Of a stretch of DNA of 64,000 nt, positions 49,601 to 61,780 are shown one piece after another. Origin of the DNA: Cinclus cinclus. Its lineage: Eukaryota > Chordata > Aves > Passeriformes > Cinclidae. The stretch spans positions 6,751,598 through 6,815,597 of the forward strand of contig NC_085073.1 in the NCBI RefSeq assembly GCF_963662255.1. The letters run 5' to 3'. A program made the translations under genes and the position numbers. Below the pieces are notes generated by a model, which was not told the DNA's origin, ran no database searches, and saw only the letters and a program-made list of their open reading frames with translations. How positions within the stretch are numbered: the stretch's first letter is position 1; each line of letters begins with the position of its first letter.

Positions 49601-49929
49601 AGCCAACTTGCCTGCGGCCCGTCCTGGGCTTTTGCCTACAAAAATTCCATATGGACGAGGATTTCTCCCAGACCAAAGCTGCCACATCCTCCAAACCTGG
49701 CTGCCATCAGAGGCCCAAACGCGCCCTACAAAATGACACCTGCCAAGTGGGCTCTTGAGTTTGGCTTCTTGGGGAAAAGTGCCTCCTTTCGGAGCCAACT
49801 TGCCTAACTTGCCTGCGGCCCGTCCTGGGCTTTTGCCTACAAAAATTCCATAAGGACGAGGATTTCTCCCAGACCAAAGCTGCCCCCTCCTCCAAACCTG
49901 GCTGCCATCGGAGGCCCAAACGCGCCCTA
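46615..49929 (+). repeat. Block P, copy 2
   Basis: Its order of monomers matches 1-3314. Private variants against the other two copies include GCCGACCATGCGGGG near 47480, AAACATGCCC near 49133 and CTGCCACATCCTCC near 49678. The shared changes CATAAATTCC near 47300 and TTTTGAGTACAAAAA near 47103 occur in copy 3 (56631, 56435) but not in copy 1. Copies 2 and 3 are therefore the closer pair. Confidence 0.9.
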
Positions 49930-52839
49930 CAAAATGACATCTGCCAAGTGGGCTCTTGAGTTTGGCTTTCTGGGGAAAAGTGCCTCCTTTCGGAGTCAAC
50001 TTGCCTGCGGCCCATGCAGGGCTTTTGCCTACAAAAATTCCATAAGGACGAGGATTTCTCCCAGACCAAAGCTGCCCCCTCCTCCAAACCTGGCTGCCAT
50101 CGGAGGCCCAAACGCGCCCTACAAAATGACACCTGCCAAGTGGGCTCTTGAGTTTGGCTTCTAGGGTAAAGTGACTCCATTCAGAGTCAACTTGCCTACG
50201 GCCCATGCAGGGCTTTTGCCTACAAAAATTCCATAAGGACGAGGATTTCTCCCAGACCAAAGCTGCCCCCTCCTTCAAACCTGGCTGCCATCGGAGGCCC
50301 AAACGCGCCCTACAAAATGACATCTGCCAAGTGGGCTCTTGAGTTTGGCTTCTTGGGGGAAAGTGCCTCCTTTCAAAGCCAACTTGCCTGCGTCCCGTCT
50401 TGGGCTTTTGCCTCCAAAAATTCCAGAAGGACGAGGATTTCTCCCAGACCAAAGCTGCCCCCTCCTCCAAACCTGGCTGCCATCGGAGGCCCAAACGCGC
50501 CGCACAAAATGACATCTGCCAACTGGGCTCTTGAGTTTGGCTTCTTGGGGAAAAGTGCCTCCTTTCAAAGCCAACTTGCCTAACTAGCCTGCGGCCTGTG
50601 CTGGGCTTTTGCCTACAAAAATTCCATAAGGACGAGGATTTCTCCCAGACCAAAGCTGCCCCCTCCTCCAAACCAGGCTGCCATTGGAGGCCCAAACGCG
50701 CCCTACAAAATGACACCTGCCAAGTGGGCTCTTGAGTTTGGCTTCTTGGTGGAAAGTGACTCCTTTCAAAGCCAACTTGCCTAACTTGCCTGCGTCCCGT
50801 CCTGGGCTTTAGCCTACAAAAATTCCATAAGGACGAGGATTTCTCCCAGACCAAAGCTGCCCCCTCCTCCAAACCTGGCTGCCATCGGAGGCCCAAACGC
50901 GCCCTACAAAATGACACCTGCCAAGTTCGCTCTTGAGTTTGGCTTCTTGGGGAAAAGTGACTCCTTTCAAAACCAACTCGCCTGCGTCCCGTCCCGGGCT
51001 TTTGCTACAAAAATTCCATAAGGACGAGGATTTCTCCCAGACCAAAGCTGCCCCCTCCTCCAAACCTGGCTGCCATCGGAGGCCCAAACGCGCCCTACAA
51101 AATGACACCTGCCAAGTGGGCTCTTGAGTTTGGCTTCTTGGGTGGAAGTGACTCCTTTCAAAACCAACTTGCCTGCACCCGGTCCCGGGCTTTGGCTACA
51201 AAAATTCCATAAGGGCGAGGATTTCTCCCAGACCAAAGCTGCTCCCTCCTCCAAACCTGGCTGCCATCGGAGGCCCAAACGCGCCCTACAGAATGACACC
51301 TGCCAAGTGGGCTCTTGAGTTTGGCTTCTTGGGGAAAAGTGCCTCCTTTCGGAGCCAACTTGCCTGCGTCCCGTCCTGGGCTTTTGCCTACAAAAATTCC
51401 ATAAGGACGAGGATTTCTCCCAGACCAAAGCTGCCCCCTCCTCCAAACCTGGCTGCCATCGGAGGCCCAAACGCGCCCCACAAAATGACATCTGCATTGA
51501 GGGCTCTTGAGTTTGGCTTCTTGGGGAAAAGTGCCTCATTTCGAAGGCAACTTGCCTGCGGCCCATGCAGGGCTTTTGCCTTCAAAAATTCCAGATGGAC
51601 GAGGATTTCTCCCAGACCAAAGCTGCCCCCTCCTCCAAACCTGGCTGCCATCGGAGGCCCAAACGCGCCCTACAAAATGACACCTGCCAAGTGGGCTCTT
51701 GAGTTTGGCTTCTAGGGTAAAGTGACTCCATTCAGAGTCAACTTGCCTACGGCCCATGCAGGGCTTTTGCCTACAAAAATTCCATAAGGACGAGGATTTC
51801 TCCCAGACCAAAGCTGCCCCCTCCTTCAAACCTGGCTGCCATCGGAGGCCCAAACGCGCCCTACAAAATGACATCTGCCAAGTGGGCTCTTGAGTTTGGC
51901 TTCTTGGGGGAAAGTGCCTCCTTTCAAAGCCAACTTGCCTGCGTCCCGTCTTGGGCTTTTGCCTCCAAAAATTCCAGAAGGACGAGGATTTCTCCCAGAC
52001 CAAGGCTGCCCCCTCCTCCAAACCTGGCTGCCATCGGAGGCCCAAACGCGCCGCACAAAATGACATATGCCAAGTGGGCTCTTGAGTTTGGCTTCTTGGG
52101 GAAAAGTGCCTCCTTTCAAAGCCAACTTGCCTAACTAGCCTGCGGCCTGTGCTGGGCTTTTGCCTACAAAAATTCCATAAGGACGAGGATTTCTCCCAGA
52201 CCAAAGCTGCCCCCTCCTCCAAACCAGGCTGCCATTGGAGGCCCAAACGCGCCCTACAAAATGACACCTGCCAAGTGGGCTCTTGAGTTTGGCTTCTTGG
52301 TGGAAAGTGACTCCTTTCAAAGCCAACTTGCCTAACTTGCCTGCGTCCCGTCCTGGGCTTTAGCCTACAAAAATTCCATAAGGACGAGGATTTCTCCCAG
52401 ACCAAAGCTGCCCCCTCCTCCAAACCTGGCTGCCATCGGAGGCCCAAACGCGCCCTACAAAATGACACCTGCCAAGTTCGCTCTTGAGTTTGGCTTCTTG
52501 GGGAAAAGTGACTCCTTTCAAAACCAACTAGCCTGCGTCCCGTCCCGGGCTTTTGCTACAAAAATTCCATAAGGACGAGGATTTCTCCCAGACCAAAGCT
52601 GCCCCCTCCTCCAAACCTGGCTGCCATCGGAGGCCCAAACGCGCCCTACAAAATGACATCTGCCAAGTGGGCTCTTGAGTTTGGCTTCTTGGGGAAAAGT
52701 GACTCCTTTCAAAACCAACTTGCCTGCACCCGGTCCCGGGCTTTGGCTACAAAAATTCCATAAGGGCGAGGATTTCTCCCAGACCAAAGCTGCTCCCTCC
52801 TCCAAACCTGGCTGCCATCGGAGGCCCAAACGCGCCCTA
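49930..52839 (+). repeat. 8-monomer HOR, second cluster (about 1.8 copies)
   Basis: After one ordinary monomer (49930-50121), the 1,551-bp unit reappears in register. The diagnostic TAGGGTAAAG monomers at 50122 and 51673 are exactly 1,551 bp apart. The order is the same as at 3315-7967. It differs by AACTCGCCTGCG near 50975, TGGGTGGAAGTGAC near 51140 and CAAGGCTGCC near 52003. At about 52840 it switches to the long HOR family. Confidence 0.9.
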
Positions 52840-55800
52840 CAAAATGACACCTGCCAAGTGGGCTCTTGAGTTTGGCTTCTTGGGTGGAAGTGCCTCCTTT
52901 CAAAGCCAACTTGCCAGCGGCCCGTCCTGGGCTTTTGCCTACAAAAATTCCATAAGGACGAGGATTTCTCCCAGACCAAAGCTGCCCCCTCCTCCAAACC
53001 TGGCTGCCATCGTAGGCCCAAACGCGCCCTACAAAATGACACCTGCCAAGTGGGCTCTTGAGTTTGGCTTCTTGGGGAAAAGTGACTCCTTTCGGAGCCA
53101 ACTTGCCTAACTAGCCTGCGGCCTGTGCTGGGCTTTTGCCTACAAAAATTCCATAAGGACGAGGATTTCTCCCAGACCAAAGCTGCCCCCTCCTCCAAAC
53201 CTGGCTGCCATCGGAGGCCCAAACGTGCCCTACAAAATGACATCTGCCAAGTGGGCTCTTGAGTTTGGGTTCTTGGGTGGAAGTGCCTCCATTCAAAGCC
53301 AACTTGCCTGCGGCCCGTCCTGGGCTTTTGCCTACAAAAATTCCATAAGGACGAGGATTTCTCCCAGACCAAAGCTGCCCCCTCCTCCAAACCTGGCTGC
53401 CATCGGAGGCCCAAACGCGCCCTACAAAATGACATCTGCCAAGTGGGCTCTTGAGTTTGGCTTCTTGCGGAACAGTGCCTCCTTTCAAAGCCAACTTGCC
53501 TAACTAGCCTGCGGCCCGTGCTGGGCTTTAGACTACAAAAATTCCATAAGGACGAGGATTTCTCCCAGACCAAAGCTGCCCCCTCCTCCAAACCTGGCTG
53601 CCATCAGAAGCCCAAACGCGCCCCACAAAATGACACCTGCCTAGTGGGCTCTTGAGTTTGGCTTCTTGGGGAAAAGTGACTCCTTTCAAAACCAACTTGC
53701 CTGTGTCCCGTCCCGGGCTTTTGCTACAAAAATTCCATAAGGACGAGGATTCCTCCCAGACCAAAGCTGCCCCCTCCTCCAAACCTGGCTGCCATCGGAG
53801 GCCCAAACGCGCCCTACAAAATGACATCTGCCAAGTGGGCTCTTGAGTTTGGCTTCCTGGGGAAAAGTGCCTCCTTTCGGAGTCAACTTGCCTGCGGCCC
53901 ATACAGGGCTTTTGCCGACAAAAATTCCATAAGGACGAGGATTTCTCCCAGACCAAAGCTGCCCCCTCCTCCAAACCTGGCTGCCATCGGAGGCCCAAAC
54001 GCGCCCTACAAAATGACACCTGCCAAGTGGGCTCTTGAGTTTGGCTTCTTGGGGGAAAGTGCCTCCTTTCAAAGCCAACTTGCCGGCGGCCCGTCCTGGG
54101 CTTGTGCCTACAAAAATTCCATAAGGACAAGGATTTCTCCCAGACCAAAGCTGCCCCCTCCTCCAAACCTGGCTGCCATCGGAGGCCCAAACGCGCCCTA
54201 CAAAATGACATCTGCCAAGTGGGCTCTTGAGTTTGGCTTCTTGGGGAAAAGTGCCTCCTTTCGGAGTCAAGTTGCCGGCGGCCCATGCAGGGCTTTTGCC
54301 TACAAAAATTCCATAAGGACGAGGATTTCTCCCAGACCAAAGCTGCCCCCTCCTCCAAACCTGGCTGCCATCGGAGGCCCAAACGCGCCCTACAAAATGA
54401 CATCTGCCAAGTGGGCTCTTGAGTTTGGCTTCTTGGGTGGAAGTGCCTCCTTTCAAAGCCAACTTGCCTGCGGCCCGTCCTGGGCTTTTGCCTACAAAAA
54501 TTCCATAAGGACGAGGATTTCTCCCAGACCAAAGCTGCCCCCTCCTCCAAACCTGGCTGCCATCGGAGGCCCAAACGCGCCCTACAAAATGACATCTGCA
54601 TTGTGGGTTCTTGAGTTTGGCTTCTTGGGGAAAAGTGCCTCATTTCAAAGCCAACTTACCTAACTTGCCTGCGGCCCATGCGGGGTTTTTGCCTACAAAA
54701 ATTCCATAGGGACGAGGATTCCTCCCACACCAAAGCTGCCCCCTCCTCCAAACCTGGCTGCCATCGGAGGCCCAAACGCGCCCTACAAAATGACACCTGC
54801 CAAGTGGGCTCTTGAGTTTGGCTTCTTGGGGGAAAGTGCCTCCTTTCAAAGCCAACTTGCCTGCAGCCCGTCCTGGTCTTGTGCCTACAAAAATTCCATA
54901 AGGACAAGGATTTCTCCCAGACCAAAGCTGCCCCCTCCTCCAAACCTGGCTGCCATCGGAGGCCCAAACGCGCCCTACAAAATGACATCTGCCAAGTGGG
55001 CTCTTGAGTTTGGCTTCTTGGGGAAAAGTGCCTCCTTTCGGAGTCAACTTGCCGGCGGCCCATGCAGGGCTTTTGCCTACAAAAATTCCATAAGGACGAG
55101 GATTTCTCCCAGACCAAAGCTGCCCCCTCCTCCAAACCTGGCTGCCATCGGAGGCCCAAACGTGCCCTACAAAATGACATCTGCCAAGTGGGCTCTTGAG
55201 TTTGGCTTCTTGGGTGGAAGTGCCTCCTTTCAAAGCCAACTTGCCTGCGGCCCGTCCTGGGCTTTTGCCTACAAAAATTCCATAAGGACGAGGATTTCTC
55301 CCAGACCAAAGCTGCCCCCTCCTCCAAACCTGGCTGCCATCGGAGGCCCAAACGCGCCCTACAAAATGACATCTGCCAAGTGGGCTCTTGAGTTTGGCTT
55401 CTTGCGGAACTGTGCCTCCTTTCAAAGCCAACTTGCCTAACTAGCCTGCGGACCGTGCTGGGCTTTAGACTACAAAAATTCCATAAGGACGAGGATTTCT
55501 CCCAGACCAAAGCTGCCCCCTCCTCCAAACCTGGCTGCCATCGGAGGCCCAAACGCGCCGCACAAAATGACACCTGCCAAGTGGGTTCTTGAGTTTGGCT
55601 TCTTGGGGAAAAGTGACTCCTTTCAAAACCAACTTGCCTGCGTCCCGTCCCGGGCTTTTGCTACAAAAATTCCATAAGGACGAGGATTCCTCCCAGACCA
55701 AAGCTGCCCCCTCCTCCAAACCTGGCTGCCATCGGAGGCCCAAACGCGCCCTACAAAATGACATCTGCCAAGTGGGCTCTTGAGTTTGGCTTTCTGGGGA

Positions 55801-55945
55801 AAAGTGCCTCCTTTCGGAGTCAACTTGCCTGCGGCCCATGCAGGGCTTTTGCCTACAAAAATTCCATAAGGACGAGGATTTCTCCCAGACCAAAGCTGCC
55901 CCCTCCTCCAAACCTGGCTGCCATCGGAGGCCCAAACGTGCCCTA
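52840..55945 (+). repeat. Long HOR, shortened copy
   Basis: This segment matches 42540-46614 at offsets that step from 10,300 to 10,108 to 9,331 bp. Two deletions of 192 bp (one monomer, near 54780) and 777 bp (four monomers, near 55490) explain the steps. It shares the private CATCAGAAGCCC (near 53605) and GAGTTTGGGTTC (near 53264) of copy C, so it derives from copy C or its close relative. Confidence 0.88.
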
Positions 55946-58900
55946 CAAAATGACATCTGCATTGTGGGCTCTTGAGTTTGGCTTCTTGGGTGGAAGTACC
56001 TCCTTTCAAAGCCAACTTGCCTGCGGCCCGTCCTGGGCTTTTGCCTACAAAAATTCCATAAGGACGAGGATTTCTCCCAGACCAAAGCTTCCCCCTCCTC
56101 CAAACCTGGCTGCCATCGGAGGCCCAAACGCGCCCTACAAAATGACATCTGCCAAGTGGGCTCTTGAGTTTGGCTTCTTGGGGAAAAGTGAGTCATTTCA
56201 AAACCAACTTGCCTGCACCCGGTCCCGGGCTTTGGCTACAAAAATTCCATAAGGACGAGGATTTCTCCCAGACCAAAGCTGCCCCCTCCTCCAAACCTGG
56301 CTGCCATCAGAGGCCCAAACGCGCCCCACAAAATGACATCTGCATTGAGGTTTCTTGAGTTTGGCTTCTTGGGGAAAAGTGCCTCCTTTCGGAGCCAACT
56401 TGCCTAACTTGCCTGCGGCCCGTCCTGGGCTTTTGAGTACAAAAATCCCATAAGGACGAGGATTTCTCCCAGACCAAAGCTGCCCCCTCCTCCAAACCTG
56501 GCTGCCATCGGAGGCCCAAACGTGCCCTACAAAATGACACCTGCCAAGTGGGCTCTTGAGTTTGGCTTCTTGGGGAAAAGTGACTCCTTTCAAAACCAAC
56601 TTGCCTGTGTCCCGTCCCGGGCTTTTGCTACATAAATTCCATAAGGACGAGGATTTCTCCCAGACCAAAGCTGCCCCCTCCTCCAAACCTGGCTGCCATC
56701 GGAGGCCCAAACGCGCCCTACAAAATGACATCTGCATTGTGGGTTCTTGAGTTTGGCTTCTTGGGGAAAAGTGCCTCCTTTCAAAGCCAACTTGCCTAAC
56801 TTGCCTGCCGCCCATGCGGGGTTTTTGCCTACAAAAATTCCATAAGGACGAGGATTTCTCCCAGACCAAAGCTGCCCCCTCCTCCAAACCTGGCTGCCAT
56901 CGGAGGCCCAAACGTGCCCTACAAAATGACACCTGCCAAGTGGGCTCTTGAGTTTGGCTTCTTGGGTGGAAGTGCCTCCTTTCAAAGCCAACTTGCCTGC
57001 GGCCCGTCCTGGGCTTTTGCCTACAAAAATTCCATAAGGACGAGGATTTCTCCCAGACCAAAGCTGCCCCCTCCTCCAAACCTGGCTGCCATCGGAGGCC
57101 CAAACGCGCCCTACAAAATGACACCTGCCAAGTGGGCTCTTGAGTTTGGCTTCTTGGGGAAAAGTGACTCCTTTCAAAGCCAACTTGCCTAACTAGCCTG
57201 CGGCCTGTGCTGGGCTTTTGCCTACAAAAATTCCATAAGGACGAGGATTTCTCCCAGACCAAAGCTGCCCCCTCCTCCAAACCTGGCTGCCATCGGAGGC
57301 CCAAACGTGCCCTACAAAATGACATCTGCCAAGTGGGCTCTTGAGTTTGGCTTCTTGGGTGGAAGTGCCTCCATTCAAAGCCAACTTGCCTGCGGCCCGT
57401 CCTGGGCTTTTGCCTACAAAAATTCCATAAGGACGAGGATTTCTCCCAGACCAAAGCTGCCCCCTCCTCCAAACCTGGCTGCCATCGGAGGCCCAAACGC
57501 GCCCTACAAAATGACATCTGCCAAGTGGGCTCTTGAGTTTGGCTTCTTGCGGAACAGTGCCTCCTTTCAAAGCCAACTTGCCTAACTAGCCTGCGGCCCG
57601 TGCTGGGCTTTAGACTACAAAAATTCCATAAGGACGAGGATTTCTCCCAGACCAAAGCTGCCCCCTCCTCCAAACCTGGCTGCCATCAGAGGCCCAAACG
57701 CGCCCCACAAAATGACACCTGCCTAGTGGGCTCTTGAGTTTGGCTTCTTGGGGAAAAGTGCCTCCTTTCAAAACCAACTTGCCTGTGTCCCGTCCCGGGC
57801 TTTTGCTACAAAAATTCCATAAGGACGAGGATTCCTCGCAGACCAAAGCTGCCCCCTCCTCCAAACCTGGCTGCCATCGGAGGCCCAAACGCGCCCTACA
57901 AAATGACATCTGCCAAGTGGGCGCTTGAGTTTGGCTTCTTGGGGAAAAGTGCCTCCTTTCGGAGTCAACTTGCCTGCGGCCCATGCAGGGCTTTTGCCGA
58001 CAAAAATTCCATAAGGACGAGGATTTCTCCCAGACCAAAGCTGCCCCCTCCTCCAAACCTGGCTGCCATCGGAGGCCCAAACGCGCCCTACAAAATGACA
58101 CCTGCCAAGTGGGCTCTTGAGTTTGGCTTCTTGGGGGAAAGTGCCTCCTTTCAAAGCCAACTTGCCGGCGGCCCGTCGTGGGCTTGTGCCTACAAAAATT
58201 CCATGAGGACAAGGATTTCTCCCAGACCAAAGCTGCCCCCTCCTCCAAACCTGGCTGCCATCGGAGGCCCAAACGCGCCCTACAAAATGACATCTGCCAA
58301 GTGGGCTCTTGAGTTTGGCTTCTTGGGGAAAAGTGCCTCCTTTCGGAGTCAACTTGCCTGCGGCCCATGCAGGGCTTTTGCCTACAAAAATTCCATAAGG
58401 ACGAGGATTTCTCCCAGACCAAAGCTGCCCCCTCCTCCAAACCTGGCTGCCATCGGAGGCCCAAACGTGCCCTACAAAATGACATCTGCCAAGTGGGCTC
58501 TTGAGTTTGGCTTCTTGGGTGGAAGTGCCTCCTTTCAAAGCCAACTTGCATAACTTGCCTGCGTCCCGTCCTGGGCTTTTGCCTACAAAAATTCCATAAG
58601 GACGAGGATTTCTCCCAGACCAAAGCTGCCCCCTCCTCCAAACCTGGCTGCCATCGGAGGCCCAAACGCGCCCTACAAAATGACATCTGCCAAGTGGGCT
58701 CTTGAGTTTGGCTTTCTGGGGAAAAGTGCCTCCTTTCGGAGTCAACTTGCCTGCGGCCCATGCAGGGCTTTTGCCTACAAAAATTCCATAAGGACGAGGA
58801 TTTCTCCCAGACCAAAGCTGCCCCCTCCTCCAAACCTGGCTGCCATCGGAGGCCCAAACGTGCCCTAGAAAATGACATCTGCATTGTGGGCTCTTGAGTT

Positions 58901-59260
58901 TGGCTTCTTGGGTGGAAGTACCTCCTTTCAAAGCCAACTTGCCTGCGGCCCGTCCTGGGCTTTTGCCTACAAAAATTCCATATGGACGAGGATTTCTCCC
59001 AGACCAAAGCTGCCCCCTCCTCCAAACCTGGCTGCCATCAGAGGCCCAAACGCGCCCTACAAAATGACACCTGCCAAGTGGGCTCTTGAGTTTGGCTTCT
59101 TGGGGAAAAGTGCCTCCTTTCGGAGCCAACTTGCCTAACTTGCCTGCGGCCCGTCCTGGGCTTTTGCCTACAAAAATTCCATAAGGACGAGGATTTCTCC
59201 CAGACCAAAGCTGCCCCCTCCTCCAAACCTGGCTGCCATCGGAGGCCCAAACGCGCCCCA
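55946..59260 (+). repeat. Block P, copy 3
   Basis: This copy matches 46615-49929 at a constant offset of 9,331 bp with few differences, for example AAAAATCCCATAAGG near 56445, CCTCGCAGACC near 57835, GTGGGCGCTTGAG near 57918 and TTCCATGAGGAC near 58200. One 201-bp monomer (near 58560) carries GCGTCCCGTCC where copies 1 and 2 have GCGGCCCATGCGG, which looks like a conversion tract. Confidence 0.9.
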
Positions 59261-59643
59261 CAAAATGACATCTGCATTGAGGGCTCTTGAGTTTGGCTTC
59301 TTGGGGAAAAGTGCCTCCTTTCGAAGGCAACTTGCCTGCGGCCCATGCAGGGCTTTTGCCTTCAAAAATTCCAGATGGACGAGGATTTCTCCCAGACCAA
59401 AGCTGCCCCCTCCTCCAAACCTGGCTGCCATCGGAGGCCCAAACGCGCCCTACAAAATGACACCTGCCAAGTGGGCTCTTGAGTTTGGCTTCTAGGGTAA
59501 AGTGACTCCATTCAGAGTCAACTTGCCTACGGCCCATGCAGGGCTTTTGCCTACAAAAATTCCATAAGGAAGAGGATTTCTCCCAGACCAAAGCTGCCCC
59601 CTCCTTCAAACCTGGCTGCCATCGGAGGCCCAAACGCGCCCTA
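57507..59643 (+). repeat. 2,137-bp tandem duplication, unit 1
   Basis: This unit of 11 monomers is followed directly by a second copy at 59644-61780. It overlaps the end of block P copy 3 and ends with two monomers of the 8-mer HOR type, including the TAGGGTAAAG monomer at 59453-59643. The breakpoint therefore joins an 8-mer HOR monomer to a CTTGCGGAACAG monomer. Confidence 0.9.
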
Positions 59644-61780
59644 CAAAATGACATCTGCCAAGTGGGCTCTTGAGTTTGGCTTCTTGCGGAACAGTGCCTC
59701 CTTTCAAAGCCAACTTGCCTAACTAGCCTGCGGCCCGTGCTGGGCTTTAGACTACAAAAATTCCATAAGGACGAGGATTTCTCCCAGACCAAAGCTGCCC
59801 CCTCCTCCAAACCTGGCTGCCATCAGAGGCCCAAACGCGCCCCACAAAATGACACCTGCCTAGTGGGCTCTTGAGTTTGGCTTCTTGGGGAAAAGTGCCT
59901 CCTTTCAAAACCAACTTGCCTGTGTCCCGTCCCGGGCTTTTGCTACAAAAATTCCATAAGGACGAGGATTCCTCCCAGACCAAAGCTGCCCCCTCCTCCA
60001 AACCTGGCTGCCATCGGAGGCCCAAACGCGCCCTACAAAATGACATCTGCCAAGTGGGCTCTTGAGTTTGGCTTCTTGGGGAAAAGTGCCTCCTTTCGGA
60101 GTCAACTTGCCTGCGGCCCATGCAGGGCTTTTGCCGACAAAAATTCCATAAGGACGAGGATTTCTCCCAGACCAAAGCTGCCCCCTCCTCCAAACCTGGC
60201 TGCCATCGGAGGCCCAAACGCGCCCTACAAAATGACACCTGCCAAGTGGGCTCTTGAGTTTGGCTTCTTGGGGGAAAGTGCCTCCTTTCAAAGCCAACTT
60301 GCCGGCGGCCCGTCGTGGGCTTGTGCCTACAAAAATTCCATAAGGACAAGGATTTCTCCCAGACCAAAGCTGCCCCCTCCTCCAAACCTGGCTGCCATCG
60401 GAGGCCCAAACGCGCCCTACAAAATGACATCTGCCAAGTGGGCTCTTGAGTTTGGCTTCTTGGGGAAAAGTGCCTCCTTTCGGAGTCAACTTGCCGGCGG
60501 CCCATGCAGGGCTTTTGCCTACAAAAATTCCATAAGGACGAGGATTTCTCCCAGACCAAAGCTGCCCCCTCCTCCAAACCTGGCTGCCATCGGAGGCCCA
60601 AACGTGCCCTACAAAATGACATCTGCCAAGTGGGCTCTTGAGTTTGGCTTCTTGGGTGGAAGTGCCTCCTTTCAAAGCCAACTTGCATAACTTGCCTGCG
60701 GCCCATGCGGGGTTTTTGCCTACAAAAATTCCATAAGGACGAGGATTTCTCCCAGACCAAAGCTGCCCCCTCCTCCAAACCTGGCTGCCATCGGAGGCCC
60801 AAACGCGCCCTACAAAATGACATCTGCCAAGTGGGCTCTTGAGTTTGGCTTTCTGGGGAAAAGTGCCTCCTTTCGGAGTCAACTTGCCTGCGGCCCATGC
60901 AGGGCTTTTGCCTACAAAAATTCCATAAGGACGAGGATTTCTCCCAGACCAAAGCTGCCCCCTCCTCCAAACCTGGCTGCCATCGGAGGCCCAAACGTGC
61001 CCTAGAAAATGACATCTGCATTGTGGGCTCTTGAGTTTGGCTTCTTGGGTGGAAGTACCTCCTTTCAAAGCCAACTTGCCTGCGGCCCGTCCTGGGCTTT
61101 TGCCTACAAAAATTCCATATGGACGAGGATTTCTCCCAGACCAAAGCTGCCCCCTCCTCCAAACCTGGCTGCCATCAGAGGCCCAAACACGCCCTACAAA
61201 ATGACACCTGCCAAGTGGGCTCTTGAGTTTGGCTTCTTGGGGAAAAGTGCCTCCTTTCGGAGCCAACTTGCCTAACTTGCCTGCGGCCCGTCCTGGGCTT
61301 TTGCCTACAAAAATTCCATAAGGACGAGGATTTCTCCCAGACCAAAGCTGCCCCCTCCTCCAAACCTGGCTGCCATCGGAGGCCCAAACGCGCCCCACAA
61401 AATGACATCTGCATTGAGGGCTCTTGAGTTTGGCTTCTTGGGGAAAAGTGCCTCCTTTCGAAGGCAACTTGCCTGCGGCCCATGCAGGGCTTTTGCCTTC
61501 AAAAATTCCAGATGGACGAGGATTTCTCCCAGACCAAAGCTGCCCCCTCCTCCAAACCTGGCTGCCATCGGAGGCCCAAACGCGCCCTACAAAATGACAC
61601 CTGCCAAGTGGGCTCTTGAGTTTGGCTTCTAGGGTAAAGTGACTCCATTCAGAGTCAACTTGCCTACGGCCCATGCAGGGCTTTTGCCTACAAAAATTCC
61701 ATAAGGAAGAGGATTTCTCCCAGACCAAAGCTGCCCCCTCCTTCAAACCTGGCTGCCATCGGAGGCCCAAACGCGCCCTA
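59644..61780 (+). repeat. 2,137-bp tandem duplication, unit 2
   Basis: This is the second copy. From 59644 to the end of the window the sequence also matches 48176-52532 at a constant offset of 11,468 bp. An exception is one monomer near 61398-61589, where 49930-50121 has a different subfamily. Differences from unit 1 are few, for example AAACACGCCC near 61187 and the GCGGCCCATGCGG monomer near 60700. Confidence 0.9.
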
